From Chrysoporthe austroafricana (Eukaryota; Ascomycota; Sordariomycetes; Diaporthales; Cryphonectriaceae), in assembly GCA_001051155.2 (NCBI GenBank), contig JYIP02000008.1:1364001-1428000 (forward strand): a stretch of DNA of 64,000 nt, written 5' to 3'. The notes beneath the pieces are model-generated. The model saw only the letters and a list, made by a program, of their open reading frames with translations, searched no databases and was not told the DNA's origin. The position numbers and the translations under genes are program-made. Of this stretch, positions 21,170-32,907 are shown piece after piece (the first letter of the stretch is position 1; every line of letters begins with the position of its first letter).

Positions 21170-22996
21170 ATGGATATCACAAAGCTCCCTGCCACTGCAC
21201 AGTTGGCCGTCTCTAATCTCCAGCGTGCCGGGCTTGAGGAAATAGTTCATTTGCCAGGTTCGGAACTGTTCGAAGGCCGACTCAAGTCCTACTGGTCATT
21301 GAGTCCTCGCCTCCGCCCCTGGGCTATCGTCCAGCCTCGGACGACCGAGGACGTCTCAGCCACGGTGAAGGCACTAGTTGGGACTCCTGACTGCCAATTT
21401 GCCATTCGCAGGTCAGAGGTCCAAGTGACAGGCAGATAGATGCACGTGTGAGCATCCCGACTGACAAGATCTGAGCAACAGCGGAGGCCATATGTGTTGG
21501 CCAGGATCAAATGGCATTGAGAATGGGGTGACGATTGATCTCGGTCTCTTGGACAGGACCACTTACAACCCGGAAAGCAAGATTGCATCTTTGCAGCCTG
21601 GCCCTCGCTGGGTGGATGTCTATGCGACTCTCGAAAAGGGTATATAAGCCGATGCACTTTGAGTGACCAAAGCTGACAAAAGACAATATAGACGGCGTCA
21701 TGGTCGCAGGTGGTCGCGAGGGCCTCGTCGGCGTTGGTGGGCTGCTGCTCGGTGGTGGGGTGAGTCTTCCGATCAACCACGATATCAAGTAAGAGTGTGG
21801 TAGACTGATTTGGCGATGAAAGATCTCCTATTACTCCTGCCGTTTTGGATTTGCCTGTGGTAAGTGATAACCCATCTCGCAACTTCAAGTCGAGTGTCCT
21901 TGATAACTATTACCGCCTGCTGGACCCCAGCATGTCGGCTGAGTCAAGGCTACGAACTTAGATCAAATTGTCAACTATGAAGTCGTGCTGGCCGATGGGC
22001 GCATAATCAACGTGAACAAGAATTCAAATGAAGACTTGTTCTGGGCACTGAAGGGCGGTGGCAATAACTTCGGCATCGTAACTCGCTTCGACATGCAGAC
22101 CTTTCCCGCACGCGACGTGTGGGATGGGTATATGTTCCACTCAAAGATGGAGACAGACACAGTAATCGAGGCTATGGTTAGTTTATTAGAACATCTTACT
22201 GTGGCCGAGAAGCCCTCCGAACACTATCTGGGCCTGTGGGTTTGGAACCATGACCTGCACGACATCTCCATCACGAGTATCTTGACAAACCTAGACGGCG
22301 CCGACGACTTCCACACTAAGCAGAAGTTCATCTCCATACCTGGGCAGCAGAATCTGAAGAAAATATCAATCGCTACAAAGACGGCTGAATTTGTCGTGCA
22401 ATCGAATCAGCAGTGAGTCTGATATTCGTGTCGTCACAACCTCCTAATTCGGGGCTTCTAACCATTCTCTTGCGCATAGCTCCCTATGGCTCACCACCTG
22501 CTTCAAAAACGACAGACGCATAGCCAAGAAGGCTGTCAACGTCTTCGAAGTCCTGATCGACCACATCAAGGAGCACATTCCCGGTGGCGACTTTGAAGCA
22601 ATGACCGTACTGCAACCTCTTCCCACCATAGCTGCTCCCCGTCCTGCCGGCGAGCGCAACATGCTGGGTATCGAGCGCATGGCCGGAGAGGCGACAATCA
22701 TCGCCGTCACGATCCTCCAAATCAGCACATGGGAGTTGATGCAGGCTATCTTTCCCAAGTCCAAGGCCTTGCTGGACGAGCTAGATGCCTATGCGGAATC
22801 CCTCGGGGGTTCTGTCGAGTTCCGCTATGGGAACTACTGCGACTCGTGCCAGAATCCACTAGCAACTTACAGCGAGGAGAACCTTCAGAAGATGAGCGAA
22901 GCCTCGAAGAAGTATGATCCGACCGGAGTCTTTCAGACTAGGGTGCCGGGCGGCTTCAAGATCTCCAAGGTGAAGACTGAAAATGGGCGGGCCTGA
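21170..22996 (+). CDS. Berberine-bridge-type FAD-linked oxidase (FAD_binding_4 / BBE)
   Basis: Flavoenzyme of the vanillyl-alcohol-oxidase fold, oxidising small alcohols, sugars or secondary-metabolite intermediates. Exons 21170..21411, 21482..21639, 21692..21759, 21823..21859 (37 bp), 21962..22412 and 22480..22996 give 490 aa. The start is the ATG at 21170 (MDITKLPATAQLAV); the frame upstream opens only at GTG. FAD-binding motifs: PWAIVQPRTTEDVSATVKAL, then FAIRSGGHMCWPG, whose His is the expected 8-alpha flavin attachment site, then VGVGGLLLGGGISYYSCRFG. The cysteine needed for the second flavin bond in bicovalent BBEs is absent (GGREGLVGVGG), so single attachment is inferred. The BBE C-terminal tail appears as KYDPTGVFQTRVPGGFKIS. 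There is no signal peptide, so it is probably intracellular. It lies 0.7 kb downstream of the permease on the same strand. Substrate unknown. Confidence 0.9.
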
Positions 22997-24310
22997 AGTT
23001 ATGGCAACTCACGAGTACGAACGTATATGCAAATGAGATTGTGTGTCTTCCTTCGTTGTAGTCTCTGCGTCCCTGGCAAGGTGATCCAACTGCATCCGGA
23101 GTCAGTGAAGTCCACCGGCCTCTCGAGTCGACTAGACATGGGCAAAAAAGAAACCCTATTTCTCGTAAGTGAAAGGATGGCTAGCCAAGACCGCCAAGGT
23201 CTAGCGTCCTGGCAGACGAGGCTGCTTCAGGGGCTAGAATGCGAGCCCCTGGGCGAGCCGGTAGCCCTCCGCAGAAACGCCATCGATCTGCACGATGCGA
23301 GGACCTGATTCGCTACACTTTAATTAGGGACGACCCGCCGCCATCTTCGCTATGTTTCAAAACACAGCGCCATGCCGTTTTGTACCCGTAGCCGCAGAGA
23401 CAGCTCGAATCCCACACGCCGGAAACCAACCTTGGCGTGCTTGGCTCTCTTTGCACTTTGGCGCAATGCGACCCGTCGGGCTGTCGCTTTGAGGTCCGGC
23501 GCGAAGGACCAACAGATACTGGACGAGACACGAGGGCCTGCCCAGCTCCTGGCGAGTCATCCTGCGGTCCCCCGGCGAAGCTACTGGTCGTGGCCCCTTG
23601 CCGTCCCGCCGAAAAACGACGTCGTCTGTTTACTCTGCAGAGATTAACCCAGGACTTCTCTCACCCCGTCATTCTCTGGCGGCTTCGCCCAGCCAGGGAC
23701 GCAAGCGCTGTCTCTGCGGGTCGACGTCGCTCGGCATGGTCTGAGGCCCAGCCCGCGTCGGCCTGTGCGACTTTGGTTCGCCATGGGCTGCCTGGAGAAT
23801 CGTCTTCCCGGGAGAGCGTGAGTGCGCTGCGCGCGCCTGGTGGTCCCGCCGTACCCGGTTCTTCATGTGGGCACCCGTGCGAAGATCCACCGCGCACATC
23901 ACGGGCAAGTTCGCTTGTCGACCTGGTGGCTCCCGCTGGAGACGCCAAGAGAGGCCTACCACTCTGCGTAATCTTCAACGAGATTACAAAAGGAGATGGA
24001 CGCCTTCGCGATGCCACCTCTCCGTGTGTCTCTTCTCACTTGATCTCCCTGTCTAGACACCCAATCTTTCTCTACTAGTCAGTCAACACTCATTGCCTCT
24101 TCTTCTTCTCACAGCTGCTCGAGGACCGCTACAGTCGTTCCCCGACGCTGAATATATCGTATTCTTTTCTTTTCGCTCTCTTAGGAAAACGTCTTCGAAG
24201 ACTACCGCCGTAATTCTCCGTCTTTCAGAAACATTTTCGTATCTCTTCCCACGTGAAACATACACTTAATAAGATCCCCCATCGACGACGATAAAAAAGC
24301 GCCCGCCAAA
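22997..24310. promoter_or_regulatory. GC-rich intergenic region upstream of the aspartyl protease
   Basis: One frame stays open over 23437-24078, but its protein is Arg/Pro/Ala/Ser-rich with no family character, as chance frames in GC-rich DNA are. The last 250 bp are CT-rich (24080-24250), typical of a fungal 5' leader. The E-box/pH-type hexamer CACGTG occurs at 24250-24255, about 55 bp before the ATG. Confidence 0.5.
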
Positions 24311-25664
24311 ATGCAATATACCAACTCCTTCGGCACCTTCCTGGTGGGCCTGCTCGCCGCCTCCGAGCTGGCCGCCGCCGTCCCCACCAGCCTCCGGCAG
24401 CACGCTCCGGTCAGCAGCAGCAGCAAGGTCTCGCTCAAGCAGGTCCGCAACGCCAAGCACAGCGGCCACCAGCGGGTCGGCGCCCTGGCCGTCGAGAAGG
24501 CCTACCTGAAGTACAACGCCGTGATGCCCACCGAGCTCACCGACGCCATCTCGCGCATCCGCACCAACCTGGCCGCGGGCCTGGACGCCATGGGCCTCAG
24601 CAAGCGCGACGCCGGCAGCGCGGTCGCCACCCCCGAGCAGTACGATGTCGAGTACCTCACCCCCGTGCAGATCGGCACCCCCGCGCAGACGCTCAACCTG
24701 GACTTCGATACGGGCTCGTCGGACCTGTGGGTCTACTCATCCGAGACCCCGTCCTCCGAGGTCAGCGGGCAGACCGTGTACAACGCCAACGCGTCCACCA
24801 CGAGCGCTAAGCAGGCCGGCCTGACGTGGAGCATCAGCTACGGCGACGGTTCCTCCTCCAAGGGTGACGTGTACTTCGACACTGTGTCGGTCGGGGGGCT
24901 TTCTGTGACCAACATGGCGGTCGAGACGGCCACGACCGTGTCTTCTGAGTTCACTGCCGATACGGACATTGATGGTCTGCTGGGCCTGGGCTTCAGCAAC
25001 CTGAACACCGTCAGCCCCACCCAGCAGAAGACCTTCTTCGATCACGCCGGGGACGAGCTGGATGCCCTCCTCTTCACTGCCGACCTGAAGGCTGGCGAGC
25101 GTAGGTTCCCCCCGTACACAACAGATTTCATCTGACAGGCAGTGCTGACGACCTCCCTCAGCCGGAACCTACAACTTCGGCTTCATCGACCCTCTGGCCT
25201 ACATCGGCGACATCTACTACACCACAGTCGACAGCACCCAGGGGTACTGGATGTTCTCCGCCTCGGGCTACCAGATCGGCGACCAGACCTTCAACATGAC
25301 CACCATCAAGGGCATCGCCGACACCGGCACCACCCTGCTGATGCTGCCGACCGCCATCGTCAAGGCCTACTACGCGCAGGTCGCGGGCTCCTCCTACGAG
25401 AGCTCGCAGGGCGGGTACACCTTCCCGTGCACGGCCGCGCTCCCGGACTTCACCCTGGGTGTCGGCCTCGGCGCCATCACCATCCCCGGGTCGTACATCA
25501 ACTACTCGCCCCTCGACAACGCCAACACCACGTGCTTCGGCGGCATCCAGGACGATAGCGACATCGGCTTCTCCATCTTCGGCGACATCGTGCTCAAGGC
25601 GGCCTTCGTCGTCTTCGTCGGCGGCGACAGCCCGCTCATCGGCTGGGCCACCAAGGACCTGTGA
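24311..25664 (+). CDS. Secreted pepsin-like aspartyl endopeptidase (endothiapepsin/aspergillopepsin I type)
   Basis: Acid protease exported as a zymogen. Exons 24311..25100 and 25162..25664 (61-bp GT-AG intron, phase 1) give 430 aa. Signal peptide in the first ~23 residues; propeptide to about residue 99, ending in a dibasic SKRDAGS site. Catalytic Asp133 is in [12 protein letters not shown] and Asp317 in [10 protein letters not shown]. The flap is [36 protein letters not shown] and the C-terminal [16 protein letters not shown] with IGWATKDL are standard. The length matches fungal A1 proteases. Codon use is strongly C-ending (GCC, AAC, GTC), much more than in its neighbours, suggesting high expression. 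No GPI signal is seen. The proregion is longer than in endothiapepsin. Confidence 0.95.
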
Positions 25665-27131
25665 CTAGATGATGGAGCGAGCGGGCAGCAGGTTGTCGTG
25701 GTCACGACCGTCGTGACGGTCGTGTCGTAGGTCCTCAGGCCCAGGCCGGGACCGCCACGACGTGAAGATCTGTCTTGTCTTGTTCTTTGTTTCTATCACT
25801 CGGGCATGAGTGGCATTGCATTAGCGCGGCGTTCTGAAGAAAACGGCTAAATACTACACATCTGGTAGCAGCAGCTACCTGACGGCGTAATTTCGGAGAG
25901 GACGGAGATGTCTTGCGAAAAGGGGAGGGAGGCAAGAGAGAGAGCTTCTTGACAGACGAGGGTTGGGTTTCCTCGTGCGGTCGAAGACGGACTTGATACC
26001 CAAGATCCCACGGACCGGAAATCTCGCGATGGACGGGACAAGGGGGATGTTCACTCGTTAATTTCACCGCGGCTCGCTCGCGCCACCGGGACCTTCACGA
26101 TAGATCTCCAGACGCATCTGGATTTCACGTCGGTATCGTCTTTCTGTAAATACCTGTATTGGTACATACCCTCGGGTAGATTTGACCGCCACTATTACAT
26201 ATTCCAGCCTTGCTTTCAAGTACTCGGACCTGCCACCAACATAGACCGCTCACCATGTGCTTGTATTCTCCGAATTTGTGACAGCTCGTCGACATTTGAA
26301 CAGGATCCAGAGGCTCGGTAGCCTCTGTGACGCGTCGTGGTGGGGAAGCATTACTCGCTGTCCGGCGTGACGAACCTTAGTTCAACGTCGATCCCGATAG
26401 TGGCGCCGATCACTTCTGAGGAACACGATTGCTCCATAGCTTGGGATGTATCAGTCGTCCTACTAGGATAGACAGTCAGCGGACCCACCACCAGTCTTCT
26501 AGGCAGGCGTGCGAACGCTCTCCTATAGACTGCTGCCCTTGCAACGTCGATATAGAAGTCCTGTGTACCCGACCTCGCTGTGGCTCGTAGCTCATAGACA
26601 TACAGCCCTGTGACCAAGACGATACTCGGGTGTAACCAGGTCTACGATGGCAAAGCATGGAGGAGAACGAAACTTAGCCACGGTTTCGGGGCAATATCTA
26701 ATATTCCTCTACTTATTGTTCCCTATCCAAAATGGCCATGCATCCAAAAACACCGCTTCTTTCAAGGCTCCGGGTAATGCGTATGCAGTTCAGCGCGCAA
26801 GAATCAATAATAGCCTGTCCGGCGGTAGTTGATGTCAATTATCCACAACGCCAGATGTTCAGAAAGCCGTCCCCCAAAATAAAACCCAAGCACTTGTCAG
26901 CCCCCCCAAAAAACGATCGGCCGTTCATCGTTGATGCTCGCTCATGGGTATGTCTGTTTGTTGAATGAGCCGTTGCGTAGAGATCGTGTGCTGTTTTCCC
27001 TAGCGCCATTATGATGCTGTTATGCTGTGATGCTCGTGTTGTCGAATTCAATTCTTCGTCCCCCAAGCGCCCAGATGTGCAATTCAGCCGTTGGTCAGGT
27101 GTCAAAACTCATTATGCAAAGTCACGACAGA
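25665..27131. other. Intergenic stretch
   Basis: Lies between two genes whose 3' ends face each other. An inverted repeat ACGACCGTCGTGACGGTCGT at 25704-25723, right after the protease stop codon, could form a stem. No protein-like ORF was found. Confidence 0.5.
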
Positions 27132-30100
27132 TCACCTCAACCCATTCGCCCCCTTCTCGACGATGAACCTCACCGGCTTCCTCTGTCTCCTGTTCATTCC
27201 TCGCGGCGGGACAACAGGCTTCATCATCGGCCCCATCCCACCAGCAGCAGCCCCACCAAATGCCATGCCCAGGCCCCCTCCACCCCCGGAGTTCCCAAAC
27301 GGACTCGGCGCCAATCCACCTGTCTCGGAAGCGCTATTATTCGGGCTTACCACGCTATTTCCGTTCGTACTGCTGCCATTGATCGGCGTCTGCGGCCGGG
27401 GCACATTCATATGATTATTCATCAAGAGTGCCGGGTCAACGGTCCTCTGGGTGGAAGAGAAGGATGTAGAGCGAGTGATGCTCATGGGGAGCCAGCGGCC
27501 AGGGCCGCGCTCGTCAAAGCCCCATCGTACGACACCGCCGCCAGCAAGCCATGCGCCCAAGTTCTTGCACTGGGATACGTCGACCCACTCGAGGCGACCA
27601 CACCCCTCGAGGACGTTTTCGATACCTATGCCTGTGACACGCACGCATCCTCGTACTGACAACCCGCGGAGTTCGTTGAGGTGGAGGGCGATACAGCCCA
27701 GTGAGGCATCGCTCACCGCTGAACCGCAGAAGGCGAGGCGTAGTTCACGGAGGTGAGGAAGACCCAGAGCAACGACTTCTGTCGCGGTGTCGGACAGTGC
27801 GCAGCAGAAGGAGAGGTCGAGATGAGTGAGTTGCTTGGCGGAGTTGACAAGCGCGACAATCGCGTTGTCTGACAGATAGGTGCAATCGGCGAGGCAGAGA
27901 CGCGTCAGGTGCGGGAAGCGGAAGGGAGCCCAAGATTGGAAGCCCGCGTCGGAGATCGAGGTGCAGCGTGTGAGAGACAAGGATTCGATGCGGGAAGAGG
28001 CGTGAGCGGCGAGGTGAACCATCGACCGGTCGGTGATGTGCTTGCAGTAGGAAAGGTTGAGGTGCTTGAGCTTGGGACAACCAATAATGGTGCCTGGTGG
28101 GGGACTGTTCGGTTGTGCGGCTTGATGCCATTGCATAGCGGGCATCCTCATGTTTCTTCCCTTGCCCGGCGCGCCAGAGCTGGCGATAACGACCTGCTTG
28201 CGCTCGGGCGGTGGTTCCGGGACGACCCAGCCCACGACTCGAGCAAGCAGATTATCTCCGACTTTGCGACAATTGCTCCAGTCGACCTCCTCCAGCTCCT
28301 TGGAGTTCTCGCTCATCTCGAGGATCTGGCTAGCGCTGACATCCCACACCGACCTCATGCGCCATGATCTGATGTTCTTGCCGCAGAGCTTGTAGAAGGC
28401 CTGGAAGCCGTCATCCGTGACGTGGAAGCAATTCGATATATCAACTAGTGTTGGGCGAGAGCCAAGGAAAGGCCCGATGACGTTTGCCAGAGCCCAATCT
28501 GTGACGTGCCGGTTGAAGGAGGACAGGTCGACTTCCTTGCAGAGCTTCTCTGAGGTCGTCAAAAGCTGCCGCCAGTGCGAGCAGACCTGTCGGGCTCGCA
28601 GCAGCTCCACAATGTTAAGGTGCTCAAAGACCATAACAAGGACGTCATCAGGTAAAGCCGGCGTTTGCATGTTCTGCAGCGAAGCTGGTCGAAGAGACAA
28701 TGTTCTCTGCTTCTTGAACTGAGGTTGGTCGTCATTCTCGGGCGGCGTGTTTGGAGTTGAGAACGAATAAAGCTTGAGCGGGCTGCTCTCGAAGGTTTGT
28801 GAGATTTTGAGACCATTCATTCCAGGCGTTGATGGAGATTCGGGAGGCGTAGGCGTCGCGGGCGTCGGTGGCGCTAGGGAGTTTCGCCGCCGATTTCTTA
28901 GGTTCTCCATGTCAACACTCAAGAACGGGTCCGGATCTGTATGTGAACTGATCTTTGGCGATTCATCGGTCACGGGCGAGTTTGGTTTCGAGGGCACCGT
29001 GAATGTGACCTGGGGGAGCTTAGGTGTTGGTACGTCGGAGTCCGTGTCTGAAGACTCATATTCGTCGGCGTCTTTCATCTCCACATCATCTTTTGGTTGA
29101 GTCTCATATCGCTTCCGTGCCGTCTCTTCTACCTGGGAACGTACTCCCGGAGGGCACCTTTTCCAAAGTTCTTCAAGCGCAGGCCCTCCGATCATGAGGC
29201 ACTCGACTGACGTGACTGTTCGTACGGTCGCTGTGCGCGCCGAGGCCAGTCCTAAGCTTGCAACCTCACCAAAATACTGACCGGCCTTCAGGCGGGGTCG
29301 CACCATCGATGATCTGGTTGTCCTCTTCACATTTTCTCCTTTGGGTGTCTCCCGAACAACCTCGCACTCCCCTCGTACGATAAAGTAAATCTCACTACCA
29401 GGGCTGCCTTGTCGCACAATGTCGGTGAAAGGAGGATAAGAGACGGGCTGCGCGCTCAGCCCCAGGAAGTGAAGGATGTCGGATGGAAGCTCGGAGAACA
29501 GCGATAATTCCTTCAATGTGGTCCGGACGTTTATGAAGCCGCTTCCAAGAGCACTCCCTCCCACTGCCGGGTCTTCGATGACGCCGGGACTCGGGGATTT
29601 CCTCTTCTTGGAATTGACGACTGCGCCCTCCCTGATGGCGCCGGCATCCCCCGTAGTCACCTCGCCTAGTGTCACCTCTCGTGCTACAGTCCCGCTTTTG
29701 TCGGAATTTCTCGCCCCTCTTTCCTGCTGCTTTTTTTTCAAGATTGCCAGTCTTTCCTGAGCTTCTTGTAGAATCGCCTTCTCCATTTCGGGGAATCTGG
29801 GGAGCTCCACATTGAGGTCCTCCTTTTTCAAGACCACCAGCAAGCATTTTGTCCGCGCGACGATAGTGGCTGTGCGAGGCATCTTCATGAGGACGCCTAT
29901 CTCGCCGAAGAACGCGCCAGGCTTGAGCTCAGCGTACACCGCCTCCCCGTCGCGGGAAGTGACGGCCACAACGCCTCGCACCAACCAGTACATCGCCAGA
30001 GCATTGTCTCCCTCTGTCAAGATCACATCGTGCGCCGCGTGAACCTGTGGCCTTAGGTGTCTGCCAACGGCCGCAAGAAACTCGTCGGGGGCTGACATGA

Positions 30101-30341
30101 ACAATGGAAAAGATCGTATTCGATCGACTAGGTCCAGTGGCATGTCAGGTATCGTGCTCGTCGCAAGGGGGGACGGCCGTATGGGCCGGGCGGGATTGGT
30201 CTCGACATTGAAGGACCGGATCAATGAGGATACCGATTCCGGCAACGGCTGGCCATTCGCCTGGTACTGCGCATGATGATGTGCCAACGCCCGGTAGGGC
30301 GATGGCGGAGGGGTCGGGACTCGGCTCCGCCTCATGACCAT
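27132..30341 (-). CDS. Protein with two cyclic-nucleotide-binding domains, an F-box and leucine-rich repeats
   Basis: Likely substrate-receptor subunit of an SCF ubiquitin ligase whose activity could answer to cAMP or a related ligand. One 1069-aa exon. Order: short basic/Pro-rich N-terminus; first cNMP-binding fold (~residues 70-190; ALAMYWLVRGVVAVTSRDGE, ELKPGAFFGEIGVLMKMPRT, the phosphate-binding cassette with the FGEI core); Lys/Glu-rich linker; second cNMP fold (~280-400; SEIYFIVRGECEVV, RLKAGQYFGEVASLGLASAR); disordered acidic/Pro linker; F-box (~565-610; LPDDVLVMVFEHLNIVELLR); then AMN1-type LRRs (~640-940; LKHLNLSYCKHITDRSMVHL, LTHLDLSFCCALSDTA, LRGLSVRGCVRVTGIGIENV). The Gly-rich C-terminus is disordered. 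Both cassettes keep FGE and an Arg (PRTAT, ARTAT), so ligand binding is plausible. The ATG at 30341 or the one two codons later starts the protein. Confidence 0.9.
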   Translation of the reverse strand: MVMRRSRVPTPPPSPYRALAHHHAQYQANGQPLPESVSSLIRSFNVETNPARPIRPSPLATSTIPDMPLDLVDRIRSFPLFMSAPDEFLAAVGRHLRPQVHAAHDVILTEGDNALAMYWLVRGVVAVTSRDGEAVYAELKPGAFFGEIGVLMKMPRTATIVARTKCLLVVLKKEDLNVELPRFPEMEKAILQEAQERLAILKKKQQERGARNSDKSGTVAREVTLGEVTTGDAGAIREGAVVNSKKRKSPSPGVIEDPAVGGSALGSGFINVRTTLKELSLFSELPSDILHFLGLSAQPVSYPPFTDIVRQGSPGSEIYFIVRGECEVVRETPKGENVKRTTRSSMVRPRLKAGQYFGEVASLGLASARTATVRTVTSVECLMIGGPALEELWKRCPPGVRSQVEETARKRYETQPKDDVEMKDADEYESSDTDSDVPTPKLPQVTFTVPSKPNSPVTDESPKISSHTDPDPFLSVDMENLRNRRRNSLAPPTPATPTPPESPSTPGMNGLKISQTFESSPLKLYSFSTPNTPPENDDQPQFKKQRTLSLRPASLQNMQTPALPDDVLVMVFEHLNIVELLRARQVCSHWRQLLTTSEKLCKEVDLSSFNRHVTDWALANVIGPFLGSRPTLVDISNCFHVTDDGFQAFYKLCGKNIRSWRMRSVWDVSASQILEMSENSKELEEVDWSNCRKVGDNLLARVVGWVVPEPPPERKQVVIASSGAPGKGRNMRMPAMQWHQAAQPNSPPPGTIIGCPKLKHLNLSYCKHITDRSMVHLAAHASSRIESLSLTRCTSISDAGFQSWAPFRFPHLTRLCLADCTYLSDNAIVALVNSAKQLTHLDLSFCCALSDTATEVVALGLPHLRELRLAFCGSAVSDASLGCIALHLNELRGLSVRGCVRVTGIGIENVLEGCGRLEWVDVSQCKNLGAWLAGGGVVRWGFDERGPGRWLPMSITRSTSFSSTQRTVDPALLMNNHMNVPRPQTPINGSSTNGNSVVSPNNSASETGGLAPSPFGNSGGGGGLGMAFGGAAAGGMGPMMKPVVPPRGMNRRQRKPVRFIVEKGANGLR

Positions 30342-31970
30342 TGATGCGGCCCTTCTACCCCTCAGTTCTCACACCGGGATGGAGATGCGATACTGGCTGC
30401 CGCCGCTCTTGACAAGGTGTTGGTTGAATCGCGCTTCCATGCGGCGGCTGTCTTTCAGCAAACGTCTGCCGTTGCTTCCTGGAGAGACTCGCTTCGTTTC
30501 TTGATTAAGGAAGGCAGCTCGTAACCGTCGCTGTTGGATCCTTCTATTCGACTTGTTTGCCTGCTTGTTTAAATCGCCATCCGTATACACAGATCATGCC
30601 TTGTCAGGGATCGTTCGGGATTGACAGCCGCGTTGCCAGACAGCATGCCAGGGCAAGCGTAGGTCTCAAGGAGCGATCCGGCAAACGAGGAACGTTCAAG
30701 TTCGACTGCTGCGAGAGCGTCCCGCAGGACCACGTGCCCGACGGTCTTGACGGTGTAGTCTCAGGGTTTCGAGCTGTAGGACACCACAAGTAGAGCTGCG
30801 GCCGTAGGTGGATTCGAAGTAGACTCAGTCCGGACTGTGGGACGTCTGCAGGGTATCGAAGAGATCGTACACTGGGTCGCCGGCTGCTCCAGATTGCCTG
30901 GAGATGGATGTAAGAGAGGCTTCGTTCGGGCTTCCCGATCTGATAGACTGAAGGGATCCTACGATCAGGAGCTCGTCATGTCAGCCGTCAATGCCCGGTG
31001 TCTCTCAGCTCGAGAGCTGCTGAGAGGGAGAAGGACAGGAGCTAAGCTACGCCTGGGCAGGTTTAAACGTACAAAGAAGCGCCGTTGGGACGATCGAGGC
31101 TAGGGGCCAAGGCTATCTGCCGCTTCTGGCCTCTGGAAGTTGGGTAGTCGCCCCTCAGACAGCAAGCCGAGGGTCTGCAATTTGGACGCGGCGGGCCCGA
31201 AGCAGGGAAATTGTAGGATAGACAGGGCGTCTGGGAGACGATGCAGCGCGCGTACGGAGGAGCGTAGGGTTCCCGAGACGCTGCTCTGTCGACGAGGAGG
31301 GGTTGGTCGCGCGGTGTCGGAGGATCGGAATGGAGAATGACAAGGTGCGTGCCGCTGGTAGGCAGGTAGAATGATACGCTACAACGAGGTAGGGTGGCCT
31401 TAGGGATGAAACACGGATAGCCCGCAAGCAGCTGAATGCACACAGCTGGATGGTAGGTCTGGCGTAAAGCTTGATGGGCTCAGCTCTCCAGCGCCCTGAT
31501 TGATGTCGTCCGTGGAATTGTCGAAGATGGCGGACTTGATGTCTGCCGTCCTGTCGTCGATTCTGAGCGTGCGTGGGGCTTTAGAGTCAGACTAGACTGG
31601 GGTCGGCTGCCCTCCCCGGACGATCTAGCAATTGATGCCAATAGGATGATAAGAAGGGATCCAGATGTCGCTGCTAAAGGGCTCTAGTGGCGTGGATGGT
31701 ATTGCCCAAAGGCTGCTGGGCGATCGGCCCCTCTTTGTCTGTCTGTGTCGAAGCCTGAGTAGAAAAGAGAGACAGATGAAGAGCGTGGCTGCATGAAACA
31801 ACCAAGCCGTATGCAGCTTTGCGTTATGCTTGGCGCCCGGCGGCTGGAAGCGTGCTTCTGAGACGCAGGTTCCCGAAGCTTGTTTCTCTCACTGTGCTGT
31901 CTGTCGCTCCGTGGCTGGGCTCCTCGGGAACGTAGCTCGACGAAGCGCGCGGGTCAGGCCTTGTGCACTA

Positions 31971-32038
31971 AGTGTGTGTGTGTGTGTGTATGTGTATGGG
32001 TAGAGGTGCGCGTATGTGTGTATGTGTGCGTGTGTGTA
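31971..32038. repeat. TG dinucleotide microsatellite (compound)
   Basis: Two TG/TA-interrupted blocks, 31971-31998 and 32012-32038, separated by a GGGTAGAGGTGCG spacer. Non-coding. Confidence 0.9.
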
Positions 32039-32907
32039 CTCGAGGAGACGGGTGAGACGGCGGATCGGTACCAACAGGTCGTGTCTGGGCTGTAGTCCGG
32101 TCGAGACGGGGTTGGGGAGTCCGGCGAGATGTACAGGTCAAGGGTCTCGAGGGGCAAAGGAGGCGGTTTGCGAGAAGTGATGGAGGAGATCTCGTGCCCG
32201 AGCGGCGTCGTGTGTCTCAGGAGCGGTCAGCAAGATGGATCCGGGTCCGCGGGGTCGGACCCTGTCTAAGGCTGGGAGATGCAAAAAGTGCCAGCCCGAC
32301 GACGATCAGGACGTGCGACAAGGGGGATCAGAGATTGTTCAGGTCGGCCGCCTGTGCAAAGGTGAAATCCAAAAGGGACAACTCGAGGACGTGCTGACGC
32401 GAGCCCATGAGGAGGGGAGAGAGGAAGAACACGGAGCCAGCTCGCAGGCCGCGCAGGGACCAGGGCGGGAGAAAGGATCTCGAAGCTAAATCCCATTCGT
32501 GAGTGTGATGTGCGGTGTCTGGGCATCTCGTCTAGCCTCTGATGCGCTGGAGAGAAAATGTGGGCGCCCTGGCGTTCGCTGGCGTCTGGTCGGTGGCACT
32601 ACCAGAACATACAGTACGGCGGCCCCCTTCTGCTGGGGGTGTCCGAGGGTTTGGGGGGGGGGGCGTCTCTCTCGTCAGCTCGCAGCGACAGGACTGCATG
32701 CACATGTGCTCTCGTGCCATGCCCACGTCCCACGTCCCACATCGCACGTCCTCGCTGGGAGTGGCCGGCTCGTCGTTGGACGGGAGGAGCTGCAGAGGGG
32801 GACGCGCCCCAGGAGCTCGGCGCGCGCTGTGGCCTGGCCGCATGCAGGGACCCATGAGGCACGGCAGCAGTGGCCAAACCTTGATCAAGCTTCCTGGCTT
32901 CCAAAAC

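Noticed and set aside
23437..24078. 213-codon plus-strand frame upstream of the aspartyl protease
   Set aside because: GC-rich chance frame: Arg/Pro/Ser/Ala composition, no motif, and the opposite strand is also open over much of it.
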